DNA of 64,000 bases, taken from positions 5,482,777 to 5,546,776 of the forward strand of contig NW_024040596.1 in NCBI RefSeq assembly GCF_014851395.1, read 5' to 3'. A program made the translations under genes and the position numbers. Positions 12,353-24,300 of the stretch are shown here, piece after piece (the first letter of the stretch is position 1; the number at the start of each line of letters is the position of its first letter). The DNA is from Micropterus salmoides (Eukaryota > Chordata > Actinopteri > Centrarchiformes > Centrarchidae). Below the pieces are notes generated by a model. The model did not search any database. It was given only the letters and a program-made list of their open reading frames with translations, and was not told the origin of the DNA.

Positions 12353-13830
12353 GTTCTCAGCAGCCCAGCTGACACAGTAGATTCAAATTCACATTAGGAT
12401 CAGTGAGCGGACATAAGGGAATCAAGCGCGTGTGTGTGTGTGTGTGTGTGTGTTTGTGTTTGTGACATGAATATGCTTGAGGTGGATGAAGTCAGCCCAA
12501 GCTTTCCAGTGTTACGGCCAAACGAGGAGGAGAATGGTCATCTCAACCCAGCAATACTTGAGACACCAGCCTGTCTGAAGATCCAAAGTGCTTACAAACT
12601 ACCGTCGCACAGCAAGAACGGTTAAGGTTAAAGTGTATTTCTCCCTCAGGGCAGCTATTGTGTGTTATTTTTTTTTTTTGTTTTGTTTTTCTTATTACGA
12701 GACTTGGAGTTATTATTCAGAGGTTGTCCTCTGGAGTTCAGTGAGTGCATCTCAAATTTGCCTTAGACTAAACTGGAACTCTGTTTTATGGTATTTTGTA
12801 ATTAAGTAAGGCCAAGCCAGTTGTAGAGCAAAAAAAAAACATGTTTAAACTGTAAGAAACTTGGTGTGGAAGTGAATCAGTGAGCGAGTGTTTGTTGATG
12901 CGAACAAAAGGTTAACGGACAAGGCACCACTCATAAAAGAAAAGGTACTGGAGTTATTGTCATGCTAAAGTGTTTGATGTGTTAATGTTCATACAAAGGT
13001 TTCTTTGTGTGTCATTTCATTTAGTTAAATGGTTTTGACAATGTTGGCGCTGCACCAGTCAACATTCCCAAGTCTGGTGCCTTGATGGTAACTGGAACAC
13101 ACTTGGGGTGCCTTTGTCCAAAGGAATAAACAAACCTGGGTAATGCTTGAAAAACATGTAACTCTTGATGTTGTCTTTAATTGTTTAAATGTGTATTTGA
13201 TACTGGTTTTTTTTTTTTTTGTTATTTTTCTATTAGTTTTAAGTATTTTGGTATTGCGAAGAGGCTCTTGTCACTGTGGCTTAATTTTTCGTGGCTTATT
13301 TTTTCATTTTAAAAGAAATGACATTCACTGCTGTCTTAGCTCCCTGAAGCCCAATTAAATACATGGACTGGTGCAAATGGTTTGTTAAAATTTGATTTCG
13401 AGAAAATAAATACATTTTATTAAATACTAACCTACAGCTTTTATTTACACATCAGCTATGACCATTAAAGCATCCCTTTCTCTGTACAGACCCAAATGTA
13501 TTTGCATCTGTTGGTTAAATAGGAGATTATACTCTGTCACGTTCATGCTCCATGTCTGCTGATTTTTGGATACTTTTTTATTACTGTTCCAGCGTATCAA
13601 TGAGGGTTGTAAACAATTTAATCATTTCAATGTGAATTCAACGCCTTGAATGCACTCTGCTAAGATGCCATCTTTTGTATTCTGAATCGTATCCACAGTG
13701 CCATTAATGCCTACTCAAATATTGTCATCGAGTTATTTTTGAGCAATGCTTTTTGTACTTTTTATACTTTTTTGTATTGATAGTACTTTGTGGTTAGTTT
13801 TTATAATAAATTTTTTCAACAAATTGTTTT
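12353..13830 (+). other. 3' UTR of the connexin
   Basis: AT-rich sequence without a plausible coding frame follows the connexin stop. AATAAA signals lie at 13125-13130, 13405-13410 and 13805-13810; the last is followed by a TTGTATTGTTGTG region that could be the downstream element. A GT microsatellite sits at about 12429-12453. Confidence 0.5.
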
Positions 13831-14972
13831 GTATTGTTGTGTTACTTGCTTTGAATGGTCAAATTGTCCACTTTCAATTGTAGTTAAATACTTGAAGTCT
13901 GTTCAATTAAAGTAAAAGCAAACAAAACAATCTAGTGGGGAAAAGTCAGCCAATTCCTAATACCTTATTTTTATGAACTTGCATACGCAAATAACCTTAC
14001 TGTATTTGGGGGGGATAAAATCTACTTTAATCTCAGGGTGAATATCTTCATTTGGATGGAGAGCACATTATTAACAACTACTGCCCTTCAAGAGGCTCTC
14101 ACTGGTTTTGTCACTTGACTCTGACTGCATTTTGAAACGGAGTTAATCTGGCACTACAGGGTTTAAAACCTATCTGTAAAGTTCAACCTACCAGCTTAGG
14201 TTCAGCTAAACTATAGTTAAACTGGATAAATTATGATCTGTCCTTTTCATTCAGACAAGTGTCACTTGTTCTTTTAGTTCAGTTTCCTTGGAAAATTCTA
14301 GTTTAGCTTTCTTGTTTTAGACTTTGAAGTAGATGTCATCTTTATATGTATATAATACATTACATTAATAGGGCAATATGTTTCCTTCATAGGATGGTGT
14401 GATGACCCTGGGGAGTATACCAGGCTGCCGCTAGGCCAGCAGCACATCTGTATTTCAGATGGCTGCAGACCATGCTGTGGTCTCTCTCGACATGCTCACC
14501 ATTACAGGACACAGCAAAAGTAATGACAGAGCTGCAGCCTCCAAATGTTTAACAGAAAGTTGACTTTTTCTAAGATACATAAATTTGTCACTGAGACCAC
14601 TGATGGTAAGTAATAGACCTTATATGGCATTAATGACAAACAAAACAGGCTTATGCAAGTCAGAATTTCATGCATTGTGCAAGACTTTGTTTCACAATGT
14701 AAGATAAAGTAACAGCACTTCTCATTGTAGAAAAAGAAGTGTGTAAGAATTATCTGAGAGCATCTGTCATTGAGTCTGAACAGTAACACAATGATGGTGA
14801 GAAGATGCTATCATTTGTCATATTGATGCATTAAGCAAGTCATTAAATATTTCACTGGGTTAAATGAAGTGAAAGACATAAGTAATTTAATTTGTGTTTT
14901 ACTTTTAACGACATCTTGGGATTCACTGCAGTTTCCATTGTATTATACAGATACATATATTTTATCTCTAAC
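13831..14972. other. Gap between two convergent genes
   Basis: No gene is seen. The connexin (+) and lct (-) both end towards this stretch. It is AT-rich and has no clear repeat apart from short homopolymers. Confidence 0.5.
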
Positions 14973-14978
14973 TTTATT
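14973..14978 (-). promoter_or_regulatory. Possible polyadenylation signal of lct
   Basis: TTTATT on the + strand reads AATAAA on the - strand, about 110 bases beyond the lct stop codon at 15089-15091. Confidence 0.4.
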
Positions 14979-15088
14979 AACATGCAGGACGCTTTATACA
15001 ATTGTATTTATATGACTATGCAGCTCAGACGTGTTGGACGTCTATTACAGCTCTGCATATACTTGCTATTAGAGCTTCCTCTCCATGT

Positions 15089-15300
15089 TTATAGATTCAA
15101 CATGCAGTTTTTGGAATGTTTTTTTTTTTTGTTGTTTGCTTTAAAGAAGCAACAGGATGAACAGATAGCTCCAAATATTGCAACAATCAGTAGAGCGAAT
15201 GTGGTGTTAAGTCCAGTCTCAGCATCACTGGCAGAGAGCTTCATTCCCAGGAAGCTCACAGTGTTGACAAGGGGAAGGGGTGTGATTGGTGCACTTGTTC
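15089..15300 (-). other. lct last exon: linker, membrane anchor, tail
   Basis: The acceptor TTTTCCACAG is followed by a linker (GTSAPITPLPLVNTVSFLG), then NTTFALLIVAIFGAICSSCC, a hydrophobic span matching the LPH anchor position, and a short Lys-rich tail. The tail passes through a run of 12 A (T on the + strand, 15119-15130), so its exact reading depends on that homopolymer being counted right. As read, it ends HSKNCMLNL then stop. Confidence 0.75.
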
Positions 15301-18300
15301 CTGTGGAAAAGACACAGAGGATATCATATTCATTTTGAACCGATTGCTGACAGTAATTGTAAATCTAAACTATATTTCACGTCTTAAACGTGGGTACAAA
15401 ATGTCATGCCCTGCTCCTGCAGTTAGGTCATGTGTTCAGTCCGCAACCACTTCCTGTTTTGTTTGAGTGACTCATCCAGTTTCAGGTCTTTGCCTGCCTC
15501 CGTGTATTGTGTAATTCCGTGTCCCTGCCCTAATGTGCTACACCTGTGCCTCATTGTCTCCCCTGTCCTAAATACCCATTTCCCATTTTTGTCAGATGCC
15601 AGTTTGTCTTGATCTCTTGTGTCAGTGTCCTAGCGACTCTCTAGTGTTTGCCTTCTAGCGTGTGTTTCTACCTTAGCCTTCCCTTCTGACCTCGACTTCT
15701 GCCTTGTGATTTTGGATTCTGTTGCATGAGATTTTTGGACTCTGTTCAATAAATCTGTTATTTGTGAACCATCTGGAGTCGTGTCTCATGAGTCCTTTAC
15801 CACTGTGTGTTTGCCACTGATACTAACAAAATCCACTAGTCCACAAATCTAGTCTGTAGATTTATCCTAAATTCACCAAAAGTTAGCATTAGACAATGCC
15901 TCATTTGTATAAAAATTGTCTTAATGTAAGTAATCAAGTGGGAAAGTTTCATGATATTTATTAGTTAATTGTTTTTACCCTATTGATCTGCAGTTTCTTG
16001 CAAAATATGAAATTTTACAATACTTATCTTTAACGGCTGTTTTCTCAAAACCTTTGTCCCACAGTAGCACTTACACACACCAAACCTTGCAGTTTTATTT
16101 GTTTCTTTATTCTGAAGGTTTTTACAGAGGAGTTTGTTCCTATGTCATTCATAGCCTGATTTATATAACATTTTATTCCTAAAAACAAGTCAAAAATTGA
16201 TTAAAAAGAAACAAATTCATGGCTGTTACGGAGATTTCTGTTCTGGAAATGTGTACTGTGGGCCTCCCCTCAAAAAATGTTAGAAAAAGGCGCCCCCTCA
16301 CACTTCTGGTCTACTGGATCTAGCACAAATTGTGAGAGTGTTATCTTATCATCTAACTCTAAAGTGTCTCACTGTTAGTTTGGACCTTGACAAAGGTGGG
16401 GTTATTGTACATTACATAATCAAATTAATTAAAGTTCATCAGTCAGTTCGGGTATTTATAAAACGGGTAGCTCAAATGAAGCAATCTAATTGGTTCATAG
16501 TAGTGATATAATGAGCCAATGACGTTGAATTCCTTCGCACAGATCCTTATCACTCCGTGACAAACAGGGTTCGAGTTACAATCTGAGCTTCGTGGGCGTC
16601 TCACGCCCCATTTACACCTGGTATTAAATTGCGATCTGATCCTGATCTGATCGGCTACAGATCGGATTTAATGAGCGAGAGAGAGAGAGGCAGACATAAA
16701 TCATTGCTTATTTCGTCATTCAAAATTTGCCTCTCAGACACACACACACAGCAGTCAACTACTTGCCCCAGATGTCTGCGATATTGCAACAAAGTTTAAA
16801 AGACTATTGCTCAAGGAGACACAATCCCGCCCTTTCTGGTAGGTATAATATTGAAGTGTTATTATTTTAGGCACTGCTGGCCGCCCGCACACAGTAGCAA
16901 GCATATTATCATATAGGTTCAAGTTGCCAAAGTCAATCTACTGACGCTGGACAGTTTGGCTGCACAACAAAGGGCATCGTGCAAATAGAGATAAATAAAT
17001 ACTTAAAGTAAAATAAAGTAAATAAATACTAATAATTCTAGCCTTGTATGTTGTCATCATGCGCTATGTAGCCTGGTGGGTCTACTTTCTGTATTCACAA
17101 AGAAATGTCTGTTGATGAAATAAAGTCAAATTGTATTGCGTCTGTTAGCCTACTTTATTTTTGCCACACTTGGTAGCCGTTTTATAAAAGCAATAGCTCA
17201 CTTCAGGCCGTGATATACGCTGTGGGGTGTAATTGTGTTAATTGAGCAACTTACCTTCAGGCATGGGGTTCATGCACTCATGGGGTCCCAAGGTGGGGTC
17301 GGGGAATCCGTTGCAGTTGATGATTGTGGAGTAGAGGGCAACAGAAGTCTTGGCCACTCGAGGCAGTTTAGGGTCTGAGCGATTAACGTAGAAAAAGCCA
17401 AATCTCTCTGAAAAGCCAGTGGCCCACTCAAGGTTATCCATCAGTGTCCAAGCTGTGTAACCACGGATGTCCACATTATCTAGCAGGTAAGCTGGGACAA
17501 GAAAATGAACACCCTTAGGAATACAAATACACACTAAATTATTGTTTTATGAACTAGAAATTCAGTATCTTGGTTTGAACGTTATTCTGTGAAATTATGT
17601 GAACCATGGTACTGCATCCATTGAATAGAGCTACTTTACATGAGATATTCTACAACTGTTAGGACTTTGAAAAATTGTCATAGAAAGACCAAATGGAAGT
17701 TGTGGTTTGATACCTTTCAGCAGCTGGTTGATGTATTTTTCATAGTAGTAGCTTCTAAAAGTATCATTTAGGTCAATAGGACCCCGCTCTGAGATGCCAT
17801 TTTCTGTGATGATAATAGGTGGATTTCCATACTCCTCCTTAATGAAGTTTAATATTCTCCTGAATCCAAACGGTGAGACCTTCAGCCAGGATGAACCTGA
17901 ATCCAGCCAGGTACGATCAGCAATAGTTCCCGCACCCCTGAGAACATCAAATCAGTGAAATGGTTTCACAAAAAGTCGGTAAAATAAAGCAGAGAAAAGA
18001 ATTAGAATTGATTACATGACTTGCTTCTCCCACTTGGTTAGGTACGTTGGTACTTGTTTACCTATCGGCATCATAGTGCTGAAGGTTTCCATACTCCACA
18101 GGGAATGCCAGGACAGTGGTATAATGGTTGAACCCAAAATAATCGTAGGTACCCTTAATCCTCTTAATCTCCTCAGATGTGAATTCAGGAAGCCTGGAGG
18201 AATTGTATTGAACTAATTAAATATACCTGATAAATGTAAAACAAGTTCCCATAATTTCTCTTTCAGGCTTAAATGTTTATATAATACCTAGATTTTGACA

Positions 18301-21300
18301 AACCAGCAGCTAAGCTTCGCTCTCGAATGATGGTCTTCATCATGTTGCTGTAGTCTCCATTAAATACAGGATGGGCAAACCAGCCAATGTAGAACTGCAC
18401 AAAGAGATGCAAAACTATTGCCCTACATGTCTATTGTAAAATGTGAAAGGAATGTGTAAACAAAAGAGGAATCTGCAATAATACCCATGAAAGTATTTCC
18501 TTTTGTCTTTGTTTGTTTTTAAAGTACCTGCAGCACACGTCTTGCAGCATCAATGTCCTCCTGCTTATAGGGATTTCTGGGTTCTGACCAGTCCGAGTTG
18601 ATGGTTATTGAGATAATTCCTTTCTGTGCGGCTCGATACTTGTCATTGTAGAGATGCCAGGCCTCAGCATGAGCTTTAAGCAGGTTGTGACCCACAATGT
18701 AGGGCAGAGTCCCCGGTCGGAAACTGATCCCTGGACACACACAAGGAGTAACACACATTTGATAGTCTGTTTAGCTGTATGCTTTGGGGCCTTGTGGTTA
18801 GAAAGGTCAAGATTGAGGATTAGTTTACAGAAAACATAATGTTTCAAAACACTCTGTTTTGAGACAGATTCTAATCTTTACCATAGCCACAATTTTAGTT
18901 CAGTCAGGACAACGTTCATCAAAGACTGATATTGTGGAGTTATATTTGGCGGTATGGCTCTGTTCTGGGATCTCCCTGCCCAGAGCACACCTCTCTGCCC
19001 TTCCACGAGCACACACATGCTGCTGAAAATGGCTGCTATCGCTGATATGCTGGAATGAGCAGAGCTTGACTTTGTCGCCTGCCTGACCTAACGCTATGCT
19101 TGATTTCCTCAATTATCTTATCACTTGGTAGCATAACATGGTGTGCAGTGGCAGAGCAGTATTGTTTTCTTCTTTTGACCAAACAAGTGAGCATACATTG
19201 GTGTGATGTAAAGTGTTAGATGAAGAACATTGGGTGAAAGAATACCTGGGGCAGCTGCTCCATAGCCATGGCCTATATTGGCTACATTGTACGGCTCATT
19301 AATGGTGATCCAGAATTTCACTTTGTGGCCAAGACGGCTAAAGATAAGGTCAGCATAATCCCTGAATTTGACGATAATAGTATCATTCTCCCAGCCCCCA
19401 ATATCCTGCAGAGCTTGTGGAAGGTCCCAGTGGTAGAGAGTTATCTGACAGCAAAGGAAAAACAGCTAGCATTTACCGAATTTACCAACTTTCCATTGCA
19501 AATATTTGTTTGAGATGCTGCCAAGAATTACACTTACATGGGGTTGGATGTTTGCAGCTAGCAGTGCATCCACCAGCCTGTGGTAGTAGTTGAGTCCAGC
19601 CTCATTGATGTGCTTGGTGGTGCCATCAGGAAGCACCCTCGGCCAGGATATGGAGAAACGATAATGGGTCACCTTAAGTTGCTTCAATATAGCAACATCC
19701 TCTTCTACTTTATGGTAACTGTCGCAGGCTATGTCCCCATTGTCGTCATTAAACACTCGGAGAGGAGTGTGAGCAAACTTGTCCCAGATGCTGAGACCTT
19801 TTCCATCTGCTCTCCATCCCCCTTCAATCTGGAGACAGTAAATGTCAAATAGATGAAGAACTGAGTAAGGAATATATACACAATTCCCATACCTGGCATT
19901 AATGAAGGGGCTTCATCTAACCACTTACCTGGTATGATGCTGTTGCAGTACTCCAGATGAAATCTTTGCGGAAATGTCCATGAAGTAGCTTCTCATCATC
20001 TGGTGTAGGAAAACCATTGTCCTTTATGACTTGGTAGTAGAAATGAGCTGAGTACTTTGGTGTCCTCGGCCGGTTGGGGTTAGTGAAGTCTACATGGTGT
20101 AAACCGTATCCAACTTTGTACCCATTAAGCCACTCAAAAGAATCCATTAGAGATGTTGCTATGTATCCTTTCACCTTCACACCATCAATATCAAAAGCTG
20201 TTATTAAAACATACATGCACAAATAAACAATCAAGATTAAAAAGTTCTGGCAATCATTAATATGTATTTTAAAAATGTATGTATGTCAGTGCACCTTTAA
20301 GAACCTCATCAATAGGTCTTGTAATAAAATACTCTGGCAGAGTCATCCCAAGTTGTCTTTGATTCTGTAGCAACTCCATTCTCAGTGATGTAAATATCGG
20401 GATCTCCGTACTCCTCCTTGATCCAGTTGAGGAGCCTTCTCAAACCCCATGCTACGGCTCTCTGGTTACTGATGGCAGTAGTTGATGAATCATCTTCCTC
20501 TGCTTCTGACAAGTCACGGTCATAATCATAAGATTGGGGAGTAAGTCTCAATGTAGCATGGCGTGCAATCTTTGTAGTGTAATGATTTACACAGAACATG
20601 TCAGCAGTTCCCTTGATGAAACTCTTTTCTTCTTCAGTGAAGGACAGTAGTCTTGTCTCTGAAAGGCCTTGGAGTTCACTTTTGTTTCCAACTTGCCACT
20701 TCATTGCATCAGGATAGTCTCCATTCTTGAAAATGGGGTGTGCAAACCAACCCAGTTGGAACTGCATGGCACGGTCAGCGGCCACCACTTCACGGGGAAC
20801 ATTAACATCTTTAGGTTCAATCCAATCAGCATTGAGCGCAATGGACACTCGACCACCTTGCAATTTGCGATACTTATCACCATATGTGTGGTAAGCCTTG
20901 GCATGTGCTTTTATAAGGTTGTGTGCAACTCTGTATGGTGCAACTCCTGGATTTCTAACATTCGGTGGGATCTGTCCAAGTCCATACCCTGACCATGCAA
21001 TTGTGTGAGGCTGGTTAAAGGTCATCCAAAATTTCACTCTGTCACCGAAGGTGGCAAAGCAAAAGTCGCAAAAGTAATTAAAAATGTTAATCATATCTAC
21101 ATTGTCCCAGCCACCAAGGTTTTGCAAAGCTTGAGGGAGGTCCCAGTGGTAGAGTGTCACCATAGGAGTGATGTTATATGCTAAAAGGCCATCAATGAGT
21201 CTATTGTAGTAGTCAACACCTTTCTGGTTCAAAGAGGTACTCTGACCATCAGGAAAGATCCTTGACCAGGACAAAGAGAATCTGTATGATTTAACCCTTA

Positions 21301-24300
21301 GAGCTCGCAGCATGTAGAGGTCTTCTTCAAGTCTGGTGTAGCTGTCGCAGGCCACATCTCCATTGACATTACCAGGAATACTGCCAGGTTTATGGGTGAA
21401 TGTATCCCAGACACTGGGCCCCTTCCATCAGCATTCCAGCCACCTTCAATCTGGTAAGCTGAAGACGATACCCCCCAGCTGAAACCTTGTGGGAAAGTGC
21501 CATAGTGGTACACCTTTCTCTGGAATTTTGACTGGTGTGAGAATTTCTCCCAGACAACCTTTGATTTAGATGGAACCTCTGAGGGTGATAAAGCAGTTGG
21601 ACGGGGGGTAAATTGCATCTCTGCCACTTTAAACACATCTCTTTTGTGTGAACCAAAGCCATTTAGCTTGATAACCTGAGAGTAGAAGTATGCAGATTGC
21701 TTTGGGCTTCTTGGCCTGTCTGCATCTTCAAAGTTGACATGGTGAAGACCAAATCTTTGGCTGTAGCCTTGTTTTCCCTCAAATCCATCCATGAGAGACT
21801 GCACTGTGAATCGCTGCACATCAACCCCATCTAAGAACATTGCTACAAAATGGACACAGAAACCATTAAAGTTGAAATTACTTCAACACTGTGCAAAAGG
21901 TGGTTTCCTATAAGAGAAATTCTTACTAACCTTTCAGGGCCTCATTGATGTAACTCTTCATGTACTCTATTCTACTGATGTCATTGAGAGTCTCTCCTCT
22001 GTACTGAGTAGGCATACCGTTCCCAGTTATGTGGATAGGCACTTTGGTAACATTCAAGTACTCTGTGGAAATGTAGTTTAGAAGTCTTCTAAGTCCCCAG
22101 GGTGTAGAATAGATCCAGTCAGATGCTGTAGAGGACCATGATGGGTCCACATGTGCCTGGTAGTCGCCCACCCCCTGAGGACCAGGGGTGCAGCCACCAT
22201 CACTGTTATTAACCAACCGGGAAGTATAGTGGTTTAATCCCAAAAAGTCAGCTGTACCACGGATCCTCTACTCTCTTCAGCTGTGAAAACTGGAAGTCTT
22301 GCAGACTCAGAATGGGGACACTTATTTCTTTTCTGTTCTATCTGAGTCTTGAGTGTTGCAGGATAATCCCCATCTACAAATATGGGATGTGCAAACCAGC
22401 CCAGCATGAACTGCAGATAGCGATCTGCAGCAACTATGTCTTCAGGTCTGGAGGGGTCCATGGGCTCAGCCCAGTCAGAGTTCAATGCAATGCCCACTTT
22501 CCCTCCTTGTGTCAACCTGTACTTGTCATTGTAGACATGCCAGGCTTCAGCATGGGACTTCAGCATATTGTGAGTGGCCTGCACCAATAAAAGAAAAGGG
22601 TGTGGTAAATATATACGAATGGCTGTGTATCAGCATGTATTTACATAATATTCATAATATTGCCATCACCTTATAGGAGGCAACCACGTAGTCTTTTAAT
22701 CCAGGGGCATGCTCACCAGTGCCATACCCAGCATGGCTTACCACCCAGGGGCTACTAAATGTGTTCCAGGTCTTGACCCTGTCTCCAAACCTGGAGAAGC
22801 AGAAGTCTGCATAGTCCTTGAAGGCTTCAACAATGGAAGCGTTGGTCCATCCACCATAGTCCTGGAGGGCCTGAGGCAGATCCCAGTGGTAGAGAGTGAC
22901 AACAGGTTGTATGCCAGAGTCAATAAGAGCATTGATCAGCTTATCATAGTAGAGGGACCCTTTCTCTGATTGACTGGCCCGGTGGCCTGAGGGAAAAATA
23001 CGGGACCAGGAGATGGAAAACTGGTAGGTGTTGACATGAAGACCTCGCAGGAGGTAGACATCATAATCAACCTTGTGGTAACTGTCACAAGCCAGATCAG
23101 CTGTGTGATTGTCAAAAACCTTGTTTTCATGACCAAAACGGTCCCAAATGGTTTCTCCCTTCCCATCTTCTAACCAACCACCTTCAACCTTAAAGGATTC
23201 ACTGGAGGTGGCCCATTGGAAGCCTGGGGGGAATGATTCGTTGAGGAAAAGATCTCGTTCTGTTGTCGTCTGGGCCCCAAACTTATTCCACACATTCTGA
23301 TAACTATTTCTAAATGCTGTAATTCCATTGTAGTCTGAAAAACCACTACTGTTGGGAAAGAAAAGGACATAAAACAATGTAAACATACATGAAGCAAACG
23401 TACATATTAAACATATTAAGCTGTACTGAACTGTTCATTTCATTTCAACATAAATTGTTACCTGGTTAGGATGTCCTGCATGTCCATCTTATGCAAAATA
23501 TCCATCATGTCACATCCCACAATAGCCAGGTCATTGTTGTTCAAGACTGTGATGCATGCAAGAGAAAGTAACAGTTATCTGATCAACATTGATGAAATAT
23601 ACAGGTAAAAATATTCCTTTTTGTTATATAGCTAAATGTTAACATCAACTTGCTAACATGCTGACAATGACAATGCTAACATGTTGATGCTAAGAAGGTT
23701 CAACATCTTAGTATCGCATGTTAACACGCTAACATTTGCTAATTAGCACTAAACACAACATACTGCTAAGGCTAATGGGAATATCATTAGTTTGGCAGGC
23801 ATTTGATCATAAAATATAAAGTAGGTTATGAGACAAAATTACATTTTGATCAAAATGGCATGCGAATGCCAATCTATCCAATAGTCCAAGATATTTCACT
23901 CAAAAAACACAAATCACTCAAATGGCAACCTCATGGTGGCGCTAGAGGGAAAGTAAGGGGATCACCAATTTCAGTAGGATACATCCTCTGGATACCATTA
24001 AATGTTTGTACAAAATTTCATGTCAGTCTAAGCAATAGTTGTGTGATATTTCAGATACAACAATAACAACATCAGCTTTAAATCCTACATTCTTCACAAA
24101 TTAACGTTAAAAATTTCTTTCCACAGTCAAGTGGATTTGACTGTTTACATTAAACAGTATTGCCTGCTAAACACATTAAGTTGTGTTTTATGGATTAACT
24201 TGTAAATACAAAAGTAAGTCCCATGGCTGTGCTCCACCATCCCTGTGATTTTCCTTGTAAAACTTCACTGGACCACAGCAAGAAGAATTTTAACTAATCA

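Noticed and set aside
14892..15338. 148-residue open frame on the + strand
   Set aside because: It overlaps the last lct exon and its 3' UTR on the opposite strand, has low complexity and resembles no protein I know.
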